12,445 nucleotides of DNA from JBMOLK01 sp049325575 (lineage in GTDB: Bacteria; Bacillota; Clostridia; Acetivibrionales; Acetivibrionaceae), in the NCBI GenBank assembly GCA_049325575.1, contig JBMOLK010000148.1, positions 1 through 12,445 of the forward strand. The letters are read 5' to 3'. Of this stretch, positions 1-7,020 are shown one piece after another (the stretch's first letter is position 1; each line of letters begins with the position of its first letter). Below the pieces are notes generated by a model. That model searched no databases, had not been told where the DNA came from, and saw only the letters and a list, made by a program, of their open reading frames with translations. Made by a program: the position numbers and the translations under genes.

Positions 1-134
1 CAGGAATTATGGTATTTATTTCTCTCGATGAACTTTTACCTACAGCAAGAGAGTACGGGGAAGCTCACCTATCCATTTACGGACTGGTTGCAGGTATGAT
101 TGTTATGGCTGTCAGCCTGTTATTGTTTGTGTAA
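1..134 (+). CDS. ZIP-family metal transporter (ZupT-like), C-terminal fragment
   Basis: Only the last 43 codons are inside the window; reading begins at base 3 and ends at TAA 132-134. The visible peptide starts GIMVFISLDELLPTAREYG and finishes with a hydrophobic helix of about 17 residues (GLVAGMIVMAVSLLLFV). This arrangement, a conserved SLDELLP-AREYG segment followed by the last membrane helix and a stop, is characteristic of the ZupT/ZIP family of divalent metal (zinc and related) uptake proteins in the cytoplasmic membrane. The gene is convergent with spoVS and shares a terminator with it. The family call rests on this short tail alone, so substrate and full topology cannot be judged. 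Confidence 0.8.
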   Translation, partial: GIMVFISLDELLPTAREYGEAHLSIYGLVAGMIVMAVSLLLFV

Positions 135-157
135 TCCGTAGTTTAGATTAAGTACAG

Positions 158-194
158 AAAAGGGACATTACAATAAAAAAGTAGTGTCCCTTTT
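158..194. terminator. Rho-independent terminator shared by convergent zupT and spoVS
   Basis: The arms 158-171 and 181-194 pair over 14 bp with a single G-T wobble and a 9-base A-rich loop. The stem has an AAAA/TTTT base and a GGGACA/TGTCCC core, so either strand gives a hairpin ending in U residues. The plus-strand tail continues TTTTAATTAA. It lies 24 bases after the transporter stop and 37 bases after the spoVS stop, so it probably works in both directions. Confidence 0.85.
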
Positions 195-230
195 AATTAA
201 TATTCAGATATGTTTTTCACTTTAAGCCTG

Positions 231-497
231 TTATAGTCTTCTTGGTTCCACAATCAGCTTTATTGCTGTCTTCTCCTGTCCGTCAATCTCTACGTCTGTA
301 AAAGCCGGAATACAAATCAGCTCGATACCTGATGGGGCAACAAAACCTCTTGCTATGGCTATTGCTTTTATAGCTTGGTTTAATGCTCCAGCACCAATTG
401 CTTGAATTTCTACTGAACCGTTTTCCCTTACAAAGCCTGCCAACGCACCTGCAATAGAGTTTGGACTTGATTTTGCCGATACTTTCAAGACACTCAT
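231..497 (-). CDS. spoVS: Stage V sporulation protein S
   Basis: An 88-residue protein, essentially the family length (B. subtilis SpoVS is 86). It begins MSVLKVSAKSSPNSIAGALA and carries the typical GAGALNQAIKAIAIARGFVAP segment, then a VEIDGQEKTAIKLIVEP tail. SpoVS is an Alba-like small protein needed in B. subtilis for normal passage beyond stage V of sporulation (coat assembly and heat resistance); its biochemical activity is unsettled, with nucleic acid binding suspected from the fold. The ATG at 495-497 is preceded by a G-rich ribosome site (GGGGG at about 509-513). A sigma-H-like promoter lies about 115 bases upstream, matching the known sigma-H control of spoVS in B. subtilis. The neighbours ymdB and rny are the same as in Bacillus. 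Confidence 0.97.
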   Translation of the reverse strand: MSVLKVSAKSSPNSIAGALAGFVRENGSVEIQAIGAGALNQAIKAIAIARGFVAPSGIELICIPAFTDVEIDGQEKTAIKLIVEPRRL

Positions 498-610
498 AGA
501 TTTTCTTACCCCCTTTTCCCGATGTATAGCATATTATACCTTCGCCGCATAATCCCCCACACATCAAAGAAGACTATAGTATCCTTCACAAACTTCACTC
601 TATTTATATA

Positions 611-637
611 ATTCTACAGATATCTTTAAAATCCTCT
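611..637 (-). promoter_or_regulatory. Sigma-H-type promoter of spoVS
   Basis: Read on the minus strand, AGAGGATTT (637-629) is followed by 11 bases and GTAGAAT (617-611). This fits the Bacillus sigma-H consensus RNAGGAWWW-N11/12-RNNGAAT at every specified position. It lies between the ymdB stop and spoVS, giving a leader of roughly 105 bases. Known biology supports it: spoVS is a sigma-H gene in B. subtilis. A TATAAT at 533-538 (minus) nearer the start has no acceptable -35 at normal spacing. Confidence 0.75.
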
Positions 638-665
638 TTTTAGAGTAAATTATCAGAAAACACAG

Positions 666-1448
666 TCAAACCTCTAAAACCTTAAATATTCTTTCGATTT
701 TTAATGTCTTGCCGGTTTTTTCATCTATCTCCATACAAACAGCATTAAACTGTACCGGTCCATGAGCTACCTCAAACTTCAGAGGCATATGGGTAATAAA
801 CTTCTTTATAACTATTTCCCTATTCACACCTATAATACCCTCATAAGGCCCTGTCATACCTACATCTGAAATATATGCGGTACCACATGGAAGTATCCTC
901 TCGTCTGCTGTCTGAACATGGGTATGGGTACCCAGTACACAGCTGACCCTTCCGTCAAGATACCAGGCCATGGCATTTTTTTCAGAGGTTGCTTCTGCAT
1001 GCATATCCACAACTATAATCTTTACAAAGCTCTTTAAATAGTCCAATTCTTTTTCTGCAGCTTTGAATGGACAGTCTATACTGTCCATATATACCCGTCC
1101 CATAAGGTTTAGAATGCCAATACTTGCCTTGTCGTTGCTAATGACAGCAGAACCGTTTCCGGGAAGTTCGGGCGGGTAATTGGCCGGTCTTACAATTCGT
1201 TTATCCGATTCAATAAAATTGGTTACCTCTTTTTTTGACCAGGTATGATTTCCAAGTGTTATTCCATCTACACCTGATTTATATAATTCCTGGGCAACCA
1301 CATAAGTAATTCCACTTCCACCTGCAGAATTTTCACCATTGGCAATACAGAAATCAATCTGTCTCTCCCGTTTTAATTTCTGAATCATTTCCTTTACAGC
1401 TTTCCTTCCAGGATTACCCACAATATCGCCAATAAATAAAATATTCAA
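666..1448 (-). CDS. ymdB: YmdB family metallophosphoesterase (cyclic-nucleotide phosphodiesterase)
   Basis: A 260-residue cytoplasmic calcineurin-like phosphoesterase. Every metal ligand of the B. subtilis YmdB di-iron site is visible at the same number: D8 in GDIVG, E39 and N40 in GENSAGG, N67 and H68 in GNHTW, H150 in DMHAEATSEK, and H175 and H177 in GTHTHVQTADE. YmdB hydrolyses 2',3'- and 3',5'-cyclic nucleotides in vitro and influences biofilm, motility and nanotube decisions in B. subtilis. The start is TTG (1446-1448) with a strong GGAGG seven bases upstream (1456-1460). In Bacillus it is co-transcribed with rny; here a palindromic terminator (1577-1606) stands between them. A TATAAT-type -10, in a TGATATATAAT context, is centred near 1510 on the minus strand but has no good -35, so its own promoter is only a weak suggestion. 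Confidence 0.95.
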   Translation of the reverse strand: MNILFIGDIVGNPGRKAVKEMIQKLKRERQIDFCIANGENSAGGSGITYVVAQELYKSGVDGITLGNHTWSKKEVTNFIESDKRIVRPANYPPELPGNGSAVISNDKASIGILNLMGRVYMDSIDCPFKAAEKELDYLKSFVKIIVVDMHAEATSEKNAMAWYLDGRVSCVLGTHTHVQTADERILPCGTAYISDVGMTGPYEGIIGVNREIVIKKFITHMPLKFEVAHGPVQFNAVCMEIDEKTGKTLKIERIFKVLEV

Positions 1449-1576
1449 ACCTTATCCTCCGTTTCTAGAGCCAACCAGCTGAAAAACTCATATGTAACTA
1501 ATATTGTATTATATATCATAATAAAAATCACTACCTAAATATTCTGAATAAATCTTATATTTTTGCTCCATAATAA

Positions 1577-1606
1577 CATAAAAAGCGTGAATTCACGCTT
1601 TTTATG
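1577..1606 (-). terminator. Rho-independent terminator after rny (perfect 30-base palindrome)
   Basis: A 30-base perfect palindrome centred on GAATTC. Transcribed, it gives an AAAAAGCGTG/CACGCTTTTT stem with a small AATT apex, and the 3' arm ends in a run of five U residues. It starts 17 bases after the rny stop. Being symmetric, it would also act on the opposite strand. Confidence 0.85.
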
Positions 1607-1622
1607 CAACATATACAAAAAC

Positions 1623-3197
1623 CTATTTAGCATACTCGATAAACCTTGTTTCCCTAATAACATTTACTTTAATCTGTCCGGGATAATCAAGTTCATTTTC
1701 TATCTTCTTTACTATATCTCTGGCAACTAATGAAATATCTGCATCCGATACCTCTTCAGGTTTTACCATGATGCGCACCTCTCTACCTGCCTGTATAGCA
1801 AAACACTTCTCTACTCCATCAAAGGAATTCGCTATTTCCTCAAGCTTTTCCAATCTCTTGATATAAGATTCCAGGGTTTCTCTTCTTGCACCCGGCCTTG
1901 CTGCAGAGATAGAGTCGGCAGCTTGTACCAGCACTGCAACTATTGTAGTAGCTTCTACATCACCATGATGTGAAGAAATAGCACTAACAATTTCATTGCT
2001 TTCCCTGTACTTTTTAGCAAGGTCTGCTCCTATGGTTACGTGTGAACCTTCTACTTCATGGTCTACAGCTTTACCTATGTCATGGAGTAACCCGGCCCTC
2101 TTGGCCATATTAACATCTGCGCCAAGCTCGGCAGCCATTAATCCGGCGAGATGAGCAACCTCAATTGAGTGATTCAGTACATTCTGTCCGTAGCTGGTCC
2201 TGAACTTCAGTTTACCTAAAAGCTTTATAAGCTCCGGATGCAATCCGTGGACACCTGTCTCAAATGTAGCATGGTCACCTTCCTGGCGGATTGTGTTTTC
2301 AACTTCTTTTCTTGCCTTATCCACCATTTCTTCTATTCTTGCCGGATGTATTCTTCCATCAAGAATAAGCTTTTCCAGGGTTATCCTTGCTACTTCTCTC
2401 CTTATCGGGTCAAAACCTGACAGGATAACAGCTTCCGGTGTGTCATCGATAATAAGATCGATCCCTGTAAGTGTTTCCAGGGTTCTTATATTTCTTCCTT
2501 CACGACCTATTATCCTACCCTTCATCTCATCATTCGGAAGTGGAACTACTGAAACTGTAACTTCGGAAACATGGTCGGCCGCACACTTCTGTATTGCCAA
2601 TGCAACAATATTCTTTGCCTTAGTGTCTGCCTCTTCCTTAGCCTTAATCTCAATATCCTTAATCAGCATTGCCATTTCATGCCTTACTTCACTTTCCACT
2701 TTCTTTAGAAGAACTTCTTTTGCTTCGTCTACAGACAATCCGGATATTCTTTCCAATTCTTCGGTCTGCATTTTCTGAATCTCAAGAGTCTTCTCCTGTA
2801 GTGCTTGAATTTCTTTAGTCTTCTTGTTTAATTGCTCGTCTTTCTGTTCCAGGGCTTCAATCTTCTTGTCGAGAGTCTCTTCCTTCTGAACCAGCCTTCT
2901 TTCCTGTCTTTGAAGCTCATTCCTTCTGTCCTTGATCTCCCTGTCAAGTTCTACCCTGCTTTTGTGAATTTCTTCCTTTGCCTCAAGCAGCACTTCCCTT
3001 TTCTTACTTTCTGCTATCTTTTGTGCCTCACTAATCAACCTCTTCGCTTCTTGTTCAGCGCTGCCAATTTCGGCTTCTGCTTTCTTTTTTCTAAATTCAA
3101 TACCTTTTTTAAAACTTATTACATAAGCAATAATCGAAGCAATTACTGCAATTACTATACCTATTATTAATCCTGGTAAAAAATTAATAGCACACAC
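1623..3197 (-). CDS. rny: Ribonuclease Y
   Basis: The membrane-anchored endoribonuclease that starts bulk mRNA decay in Firmicutes (524 residues from GTG, 521 from ATT; B. subtilis has 520). Visible order: one transmembrane helix (about 6-28), a long charged coiled coil (about 30-200), a KH RNA-binding domain with the GREG loop at 231-234, then an HD domain with H343, the catalytic pair H372-D373 in LLHDIGKAVDH, H410/H411 and a distal metal-ligand D428 in AADS. The first in-frame GTG (3195-3197) overlaps the perfect AAGGAGG ribosome site, so initiation there is sterically unlikely. The in-frame ATT at 3186-3188 sits at the ideal 8-base spacing and is a possible non-canonical start. A near-consensus sigma-A promoter precedes it and a terminator follows it, so it can be expressed alone. 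Confidence 0.97.
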   Translation of the reverse strand: MCAINFLPGLIIGIVIAVIASIIAYVISFKKGIEFRKKKAEAEIGSAEQEAKRLISEAQKIAESKKREVLLEAKEEIHKSRVELDREIKDRRNELQRQERRLVQKEETLDKKIEALEQKDEQLNKKTKEIQALQEKTLEIQKMQTEELERISGLSVDEAKEVLLKKVESEVRHEMAMLIKDIEIKAKEEADTKAKNIVALAIQKCAADHVSEVTVSVVPLPNDEMKGRIIGREGRNIRTLETLTGIDLIIDDTPEAVILSGFDPIRREVARITLEKLILDGRIHPARIEEMVDKARKEVENTIRQEGDHATFETGVHGLHPELIKLLGKLKFRTSYGQNVLNHSIEVAHLAGLMAAELGADVNMAKRAGLLHDIGKAVDHEVEGSHVTIGADLAKKYRESNEIVSAISSHHGDVEATTIVAVLVQAADSISAARPGARRETLESYIKRLEKLEEIANSFDGVEKCFAIQAGREVRIMVKPEEVSDADISLVARDIVKKIENELDYPGQIKVNVIRETRFIEYAK

Positions 3198-3203
3198 CTC
3201 CTT
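3197..3203 (-). promoter_or_regulatory. Ribosome binding site that decides the rny start
   Basis: Minus-strand AAGGAGG covers 3203-3197 and its last G is the first base of the only in-frame GTG. Spacing to that GTG is therefore negative, while spacing from GGAGG to the in-frame ATT (3188-3186) is 8 bases. The only other upstream in-frame near-start, before a TGA at 3215-3213, is a CTG at 3209-3207, upstream of the site. Confidence 0.7.
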
Positions 3204-3265
3204 ATTCAGTTTTCAATGGTCAAATTTCAAATATCATAAATTGTAGGCACTTTAAGTACTTCTTA

Positions 3266-3294
3266 ATTTTAATCTTTTTTAAATTTTATGTCAA
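3266..3294 (-). promoter_or_regulatory. Sigma-A promoter of rny
   Basis: On the minus strand TTGACA (3294-3289) is followed by 17 bases and TAAAAT (3271-3266). The -35 is perfect, the spacing ideal, and the -10 differs from TATAAT at one base. Predicted start of transcription is near 3259, giving a leader of about 62 bases before the rny GTG. It begins just beyond the stop codon of the upstream ATPase gene, with no terminator between, so read-through from folD is also possible. Confidence 0.8.
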
Positions 3295-3297
3295 GAA

Positions 3298-3975
3298 TCA
3301 ATTAACTTCTTCACTTGTAATAACGCTTACGCCGTCAACCAATTCAACCCTGTACCACCTGTCTGCCATCTCGCTTAGGTGCTTGTTGTGCGTTACCATT
3401 ATTACCTGCCTTTGAAACATAAATGTAACTTGTTTCAAAAATTCCGCCACCTGTGCAATATAATCGTCACTCACATGCTTTGCCGGCTCATCCAAAATAA
3501 TGGGACCTTTTATTTCAAGACTGCTGCACTCTAACATTGCAATCCTTATGGCAAGAGAAATAATATCAATTACTCCTCCGCCCCTTGCTTCCTGGGGCCT
3601 AGTCTTTATCAGGGTACCTCCAAAATTGCTCACAACATAGAACTCTGCCTCCGGTCTTCCCCGAACTTCATTAATTTCGATCTTAAACTCCAGGTTCGAA
3701 TCAAAAATATACTGAAGACAGTTGGTAACCAAAGACTCTATCTGCACCCTGGACTGCTCTCTTGCAAACTCCGAAACTCTTTGCAGGAGCATTCTTACCT
3801 TCTCGAGTACATCTATATTGTCAAGAGTTTTCTGGAGCATTTGTTCAAGTTTGGACTTCTGCTCCATCAGCTGCTCTTTTTTGCCCTTTTGGTTGTAATA
3901 ATAAATTCTAGCCCTCTCATACCTGTCCCTTAACTTGCTGAGCTCACTGCGGTATGCCAAATATTTGGACTCCAA
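3298..3975 (-). CDS. SMC/Rad50-like ABC ATPase C-terminal half, no Walker A
   Basis: A 225-residue protein resembling the distal half of a Rad50/SbcC/SMC ATPase. Residues 1-75 are charged and helical (coiled coil likely). Then come a degenerate signature region RGGGVIDIISLAIRIAML (131-148), Walker B PIILDEP (158-164, D162 and E163) and an H-loop VTHNKHL with H196. No P-loop (GxxxxGKS/T) exists anywhere in it, and the upstream sequence is folD, so this is not the tail of a broken larger gene. It may pair with a separate P-loop subunit encoded elsewhere or bind nucleotide without hydrolysis. The start is TTG (3973-3975) only 5 bases after the folD stop, with an AAGG site inside the end of folD, so translation is coupled to folD. 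I do not recognise a characterised function; a DNA-repair role would be a guess. Confidence 0.75.
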   Translation of the reverse strand: MESKYLAYRSELSKLRDRYERARIYYYNQKGKKEQLMEQKSKLEQMLQKTLDNIDVLEKVRMLLQRVSEFAREQSRVQIESLVTNCLQYIFDSNLEFKIEINEVRGRPEAEFYVVSNFGGTLIKTRPQEARGGGVIDIISLAIRIAMLECSSLEIKGPIILDEPAKHVSDDYIAQVAEFLKQVTFMFQRQVIMVTHNKHLSEMADRWYRVELVDGVSVITSEEVN

Positions 3976-3980
3976 GGTTT

Positions 3981-4838
3981 TTACCTTCTTTCATTCAAGA
4001 GTCTGGCAGCCTTTATGGTGTTCTTCATAAGCATTGCAATGGTCATAGGACCCACACCGCCCGGTACGGGAGTGATTGCTGAAGCAGCATGGCTTGCAGA
4101 TTCATACTCCACATCACCGACAAGCTTCTTGTTTTCCAACCTGTTTACGCCGACATCTATTACAACAGCACCTGGCTTGATGCTGCTTCCTTTGATCATC
4201 TCAGGTCTCCCAACAGCTGCAACCAATATATCGGCTCTTTTTATTACCTCTTCAAGGTTTTTTGTCCTTGAATGGCAAATGGTGACTGTACCGTTCTTTG
4301 AAAGCAGAAGCATAGCCATAGGCTTTCCTACTATATTGCTTCTTCCTACTACAACGCATTCCTTACCGGAAATGTCTATCCCGCTTTCTTTAATCAGTTC
4401 CATAACACCGGCAGGTGTACAGGGAAGAAAATCGGGGTTCCCGGTCATAAGCCTTCCTACACTGATTGGATGAAAGCCGTCAACATCCTTTTGACTATTA
4501 ATAGCGAAAATCACTTTTTCCTCATCTATATGCTTTGGCAGCGGCAGCTGTACAAGTATACCGCTTACCCTATCATCCTTATTGAGCTTATGTATTAAAT
4601 CTATCAATTCCTCCTCTCTAATATTTTCATCCAGTGCATATTCAAAAGACTCGATACCTATTTCCTCACAAGCCTTTTTCTTTGCATTTACATATACCCT
4701 TGAGGCAGGATCACTTCCAACAATTATAACTGCCAATCCCGGGTTTATTCTTTTACTCTTAAGCTCATCAACTTCTAATTTTAGTTCCCCTTTTATCTTT
4801 GTTGCCAATTCTTTCCCATTTAATACCTTTGCCTCCAT
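3981..4838 (-). CDS. folD: Bifunctional methylenetetrahydrofolate dehydrogenase/cyclohydrolase
   Basis: A 285-residue cytosolic enzyme that interconverts 5,10-methylene-THF, 5,10-methenyl-THF and 10-formyl-THF with NADP(H), feeding purine synthesis, formyl-Met-tRNA and, in acetogens, the methyl branch. The catalytic Y49 and K53 lie in YVNAKKKACEEIGI; VQLPLP, DVDGFHP and PCTPAGVMELI follow; the dinucleotide-binding segment is VVVGRSNIVGKPMAML; and the signature TPVPGGVGPMTIAML is near the C-terminus. Length is normal. ATG at 4836-4838 has an AAAGG site 8 bases upstream. In many bacteria folD is followed by xseA/xseB; here it is followed by the P-loop-less ATPase. The leader region carries a long imperfect hairpin ending about 28 bases before the start, which could be regulatory. 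Confidence 0.97.
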   Translation of the reverse strand: MEAKVLNGKELATKIKGELKLEVDELKSKRINPGLAVIIVGSDPASRVYVNAKKKACEEIGIESFEYALDENIREEELIDLIHKLNKDDRVSGILVQLPLPKHIDEEKVIFAINSQKDVDGFHPISVGRLMTGNPDFLPCTPAGVMELIKESGIDISGKECVVVGRSNIVGKPMAMLLLSKNGTVTICHSRTKNLEEVIKRADILVAAVGRPEMIKGSSIKPGAVVIDVGVNRLENKKLVGDVEYESASHAASAITPVPGGVGPMTIAMLMKNTIKAARLLNERR

Positions 4839-4865
4839 ATAAATCTACCTTTCTTATAAATTATG

Positions 4866-5016
4866 GCCCATATAAAGAGGATTGCTGAAATAAAGCTTCA
4901 CTGACTTAAGAAGTAGCGCTTCCAGGTGAAAAAATCCGGCTGACGGAAATGCTAAAAGTAATAGAAGGATTTTTCACTGGCTTTGAAGCTTTATGGAAGC
5001 AACCTGTTTCAAGGCT
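4866..5016 (-). repeat. Long imperfect inverted repeat upstream of folD (E1)
   Basis: About 150 bases of the 214-base gap between ygiQ and folD fold on themselves. Pairing from outside in: AAAGAGGATTGCT (4876-4888) with the complement of AGCAACCTGTTT (4999-5010, two irregularities); an 11-bp perfect match ATAAAGCTTCA (4891-4901) with TGAAGCTTTAT (4985-4995); and an inner stem from 4923-4938 with 4968-4981 containing GAAAAAATCC/GGATTTTTC. The left arm also holds a small side hairpin GAAG-N5-CTTC (4911-4923), so an RNA copy could form a three-way junction. It could be a folD leader RNA, a terminator-like structure after ygiQ (but there is no U-run), or a MITE-like insertion. It does not match the THF, ZTP or other riboswitch consensus I can recall. 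Confidence 0.6.
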
Positions 5017-5052
5017 CAAGATTTTATCAACGCCTTACATTTTATTTTATTA

Positions 5053-6981
5053 TTATTTTTTTGTCAATTTTTTCTTTCTATCCTTTTTACCCAGCCTCTC
5101 ATTTAACTTTTTACCCGGCTTATATATGATACTGTTTCTTTCTTTGTGTTTAGGCCTAATAAGGCACTTTCTGTCAAATCCGATCAGATCCTCTCTGTGG
5201 GCAGTCTTCAAGGCCTCATACACAAGCTCGTAGTTTTCTTTTTTACGGTATTGTAAAAGTGCTCTCTGCATAGCCTTCTCTTTCGCCAGCTTTGGGACAT
5301 ACACCTTCTTCATGGATCTTGGGTCCAATCCGGTATAAAACATGCAGGTTGAAAGAGTTCCTGGTGTGGGATAAAAATCCTGAACCTGCTGCGGAGTATA
5401 ATTCATATCTCTTAAGTATTCGGCAAGCTCTACTGCTGCATTAAGATCGCTTCCGGGATGGCTTGATATAAGGTATGGAACCAGATACTGCTCTTTGCCT
5501 ATCTTTTTATTTATCTCATAAAACTTCTTAACAAACCTGTCATACACCTGTCTTTGCGGCTTTCCCATCTTCTCCAGTACCCGGTCAACCACATGCTCCG
5601 GGGCAACCTTTAACTGTCCGCTTACATGATGCTCGCAAAGCTCCATAAAAAAGTCATCATTCTTGTCAAGCATAAGATAGTCATACCTTATCCCTGAACG
5701 GATAAAAACCTTTTTTACCTCGGGTATCTCACGAAGCTTCCTTAGAAGCGCCAGGTATTCCCTGTGATCCACATTAAGGTTCCTGCAGGGCTCGGGGTGA
5801 AGGCACTGCCTTTCCTTACAAGCACCTTTTGTCTCCTGCCTGCTGCATGCTTTATGTCTGAAATTGGCCGTAGGCCCGCCAATATCGTGAATATAACCCT
5901 TAAACCCTGGAAGCCATGTAAGCTTTTTTGCTTCGTTTATTATTGAGGCCTGGCTTCTTTTCTGGATAATCCTGCCCTGATGGAAATTAAGGGCACAAAA
6001 GGAACAGCCTCCGTAACAGCCCCTATGACTTGTTATGCTAAACTCCACCTCGTTTATGGCTGGAACTCCCCCCTCTGCTTCATATGCCGGGTGGTATGTC
6101 CTCTCATAAGGCAGTGAATATATCCTGTCCATTTCCTTTTCATCAAGGGGCATGGAGGGCGGATTCTGGACCAAAAACCTGTCTCCGTGGCCTTGTACCA
6201 GTGTTCTTCCTGTAAAGGCGTCCTGTTCATTGTACTGTATCATAAAGCCTTCTGCATACTTTCTCTTATCCCCTAAGACTTCCTCAAAGGATGGCAGCAG
6301 CAAAAAGCCTTCTTTCTGCTTTAGGCTTCCGGTTCCATTGACAAGCTCCCTTATGTCCTCCGGCAGATCATTTAGCCCTCCAAGGTATGCTGTCCCCTTG
6401 ATGTTCTGTATTTTACCTACCGGTACTCCCTTGTCAAGGAGCTTTGCAATCTCCAAAATGGGCTTCTCGCCCATACCGTAAATTAGAAGATCAGCTTTGG
6501 AATCAACCAGTATTGAGCGTCTAACCTTGTCATCCCAGTAATCGTAATGGGCAAAGCGTCTTAGGCTGGCTTCTATCCCTCCTATTATTACAGGAACATC
6601 CTTAAACAGTTCTTTAACCTTGTTTGTATATACAATCGCAGCCCTGTCGGGCCTTTTATGGGCTTTTCCCCCGGGCGTGTATAAATCCTCGCTCCTTGGC
6701 TTCTTGCTTGCAGTATAATGATTTACCATTGAGTCTATGACCCCTGACGAAACCAAAACAGCAAGCCTGGGCTTGCCTAAAGCCAGAAAGTCCTCATTTT
6801 TTCTCCAGTCGGGCTGGGCTATTATGCCAACCCTGTATCCTTCACTTTCAAGAAGTCTTGTTATAATGGCATGACCAAAGCTGGGATGGTCCACATAAGC
6901 ATCTCCGCTTATGTATAAAAAGTCCAGCTCACCCCAGCCCCTATTATTCATATCCTCTTTTGTAACAGGTAAAAAACTCAT
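5053..6981 (-). CDS. ygiQ: YgiQ family radical SAM protein
   Basis: A 642-residue YgiQ/UPF0313-type protein, a common but functionally uncharacterised radical SAM family. The [4Fe-4S]-SAM motif is CYGGCSFC (C322, C326, C329), introduced by EVEFSITSHRG. The N-terminal 170 residues (FLYISGDAYVDHPSFGHA, VIIGGIEASLRRFAHYDYWDD) are the family's hallmark N-terminal domain, whose alpha/beta look recalls cobalamin-binding radical SAM proteins. After the radical SAM core comes a second cysteine group, C379, C388, C393 and C399, also seen as CxxxxC-type spacing in E. coli YgiQ. The C-terminus is lysine-rich (KKDRKKKLTKK). ATG at 6979-6981 has a GGGAG site 7 bases upstream. It is monocistronic or cotranscribed with spoIIIE, whose stop is 68 bases upstream. 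The substrate is unknown. Confidence 0.93.
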   Translation of the reverse strand: MSFLPVTKEDMNNRGWGELDFLYISGDAYVDHPSFGHAIITRLLESEGYRVGIIAQPDWRKNEDFLALGKPRLAVLVSSGVIDSMVNHYTASKKPRSEDLYTPGGKAHKRPDRAAIVYTNKVKELFKDVPVIIGGIEASLRRFAHYDYWDDKVRRSILVDSKADLLIYGMGEKPILEIAKLLDKGVPVGKIQNIKGTAYLGGLNDLPEDIRELVNGTGSLKQKEGFLLLPSFEEVLGDKRKYAEGFMIQYNEQDAFTGRTLVQGHGDRFLVQNPPSMPLDEKEMDRIYSLPYERTYHPAYEAEGGVPAINEVEFSITSHRGCYGGCSFCALNFHQGRIIQKRSQASIINEAKKLTWLPGFKGYIHDIGGPTANFRHKACSRQETKGACKERQCLHPEPCRNLNVDHREYLALLRKLREIPEVKKVFIRSGIRYDYLMLDKNDDFFMELCEHHVSGQLKVAPEHVVDRVLEKMGKPQRQVYDRFVKKFYEINKKIGKEQYLVPYLISSHPGSDLNAAVELAEYLRDMNYTPQQVQDFYPTPGTLSTCMFYTGLDPRSMKKVYVPKLAKEKAMQRALLQYRKKENYELVYEALKTAHREDLIGFDRKCLIRPKHKERNSIIYKPGKKLNERLGKKDRKKKLTKK

Positions 6982-7011
6982 TCATCCACTCCCAAATATT
7001 TGTTGAACTTG

Positions 7012-7020
7012 ATCATAGCA
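7012..7020 (-). promoter_or_regulatory. Possible extended -10 promoter of ygiQ
   Basis: Minus-strand TGCTATGAT reads as a TGn-TATGAT extended -10. No good -35 lies 16-18 bases upstream; a TTGAAA is present but 21 bases away. It is in the 68-base gap between spoIIIE and ygiQ, about 30 bases before the ygiQ start. The call is weak. Confidence 0.3.

Noticed and set aside
641..665. Terminator after ymdB (CTCT/AGAG hairpin)
   Set aside because: The stem is only 4-5 bp and overlaps the sigma-H promoter, so it is too weak to call.
4839..5052. A known folate or ZTP riboswitch in front of folD
   Set aside because: I could not find the conserved core sequences of the THF or ZTP aptamers on the minus strand.
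4949..5233. Plus-strand open frame of 94 codons across the ygiQ end and the folD leader
   Set aside because: It lies mostly antisense to the lysine-rich ygiQ C-terminus, is Phe/Leu/Ser-rich as expected for an antisense shadow, and has no convincing ribosome site.
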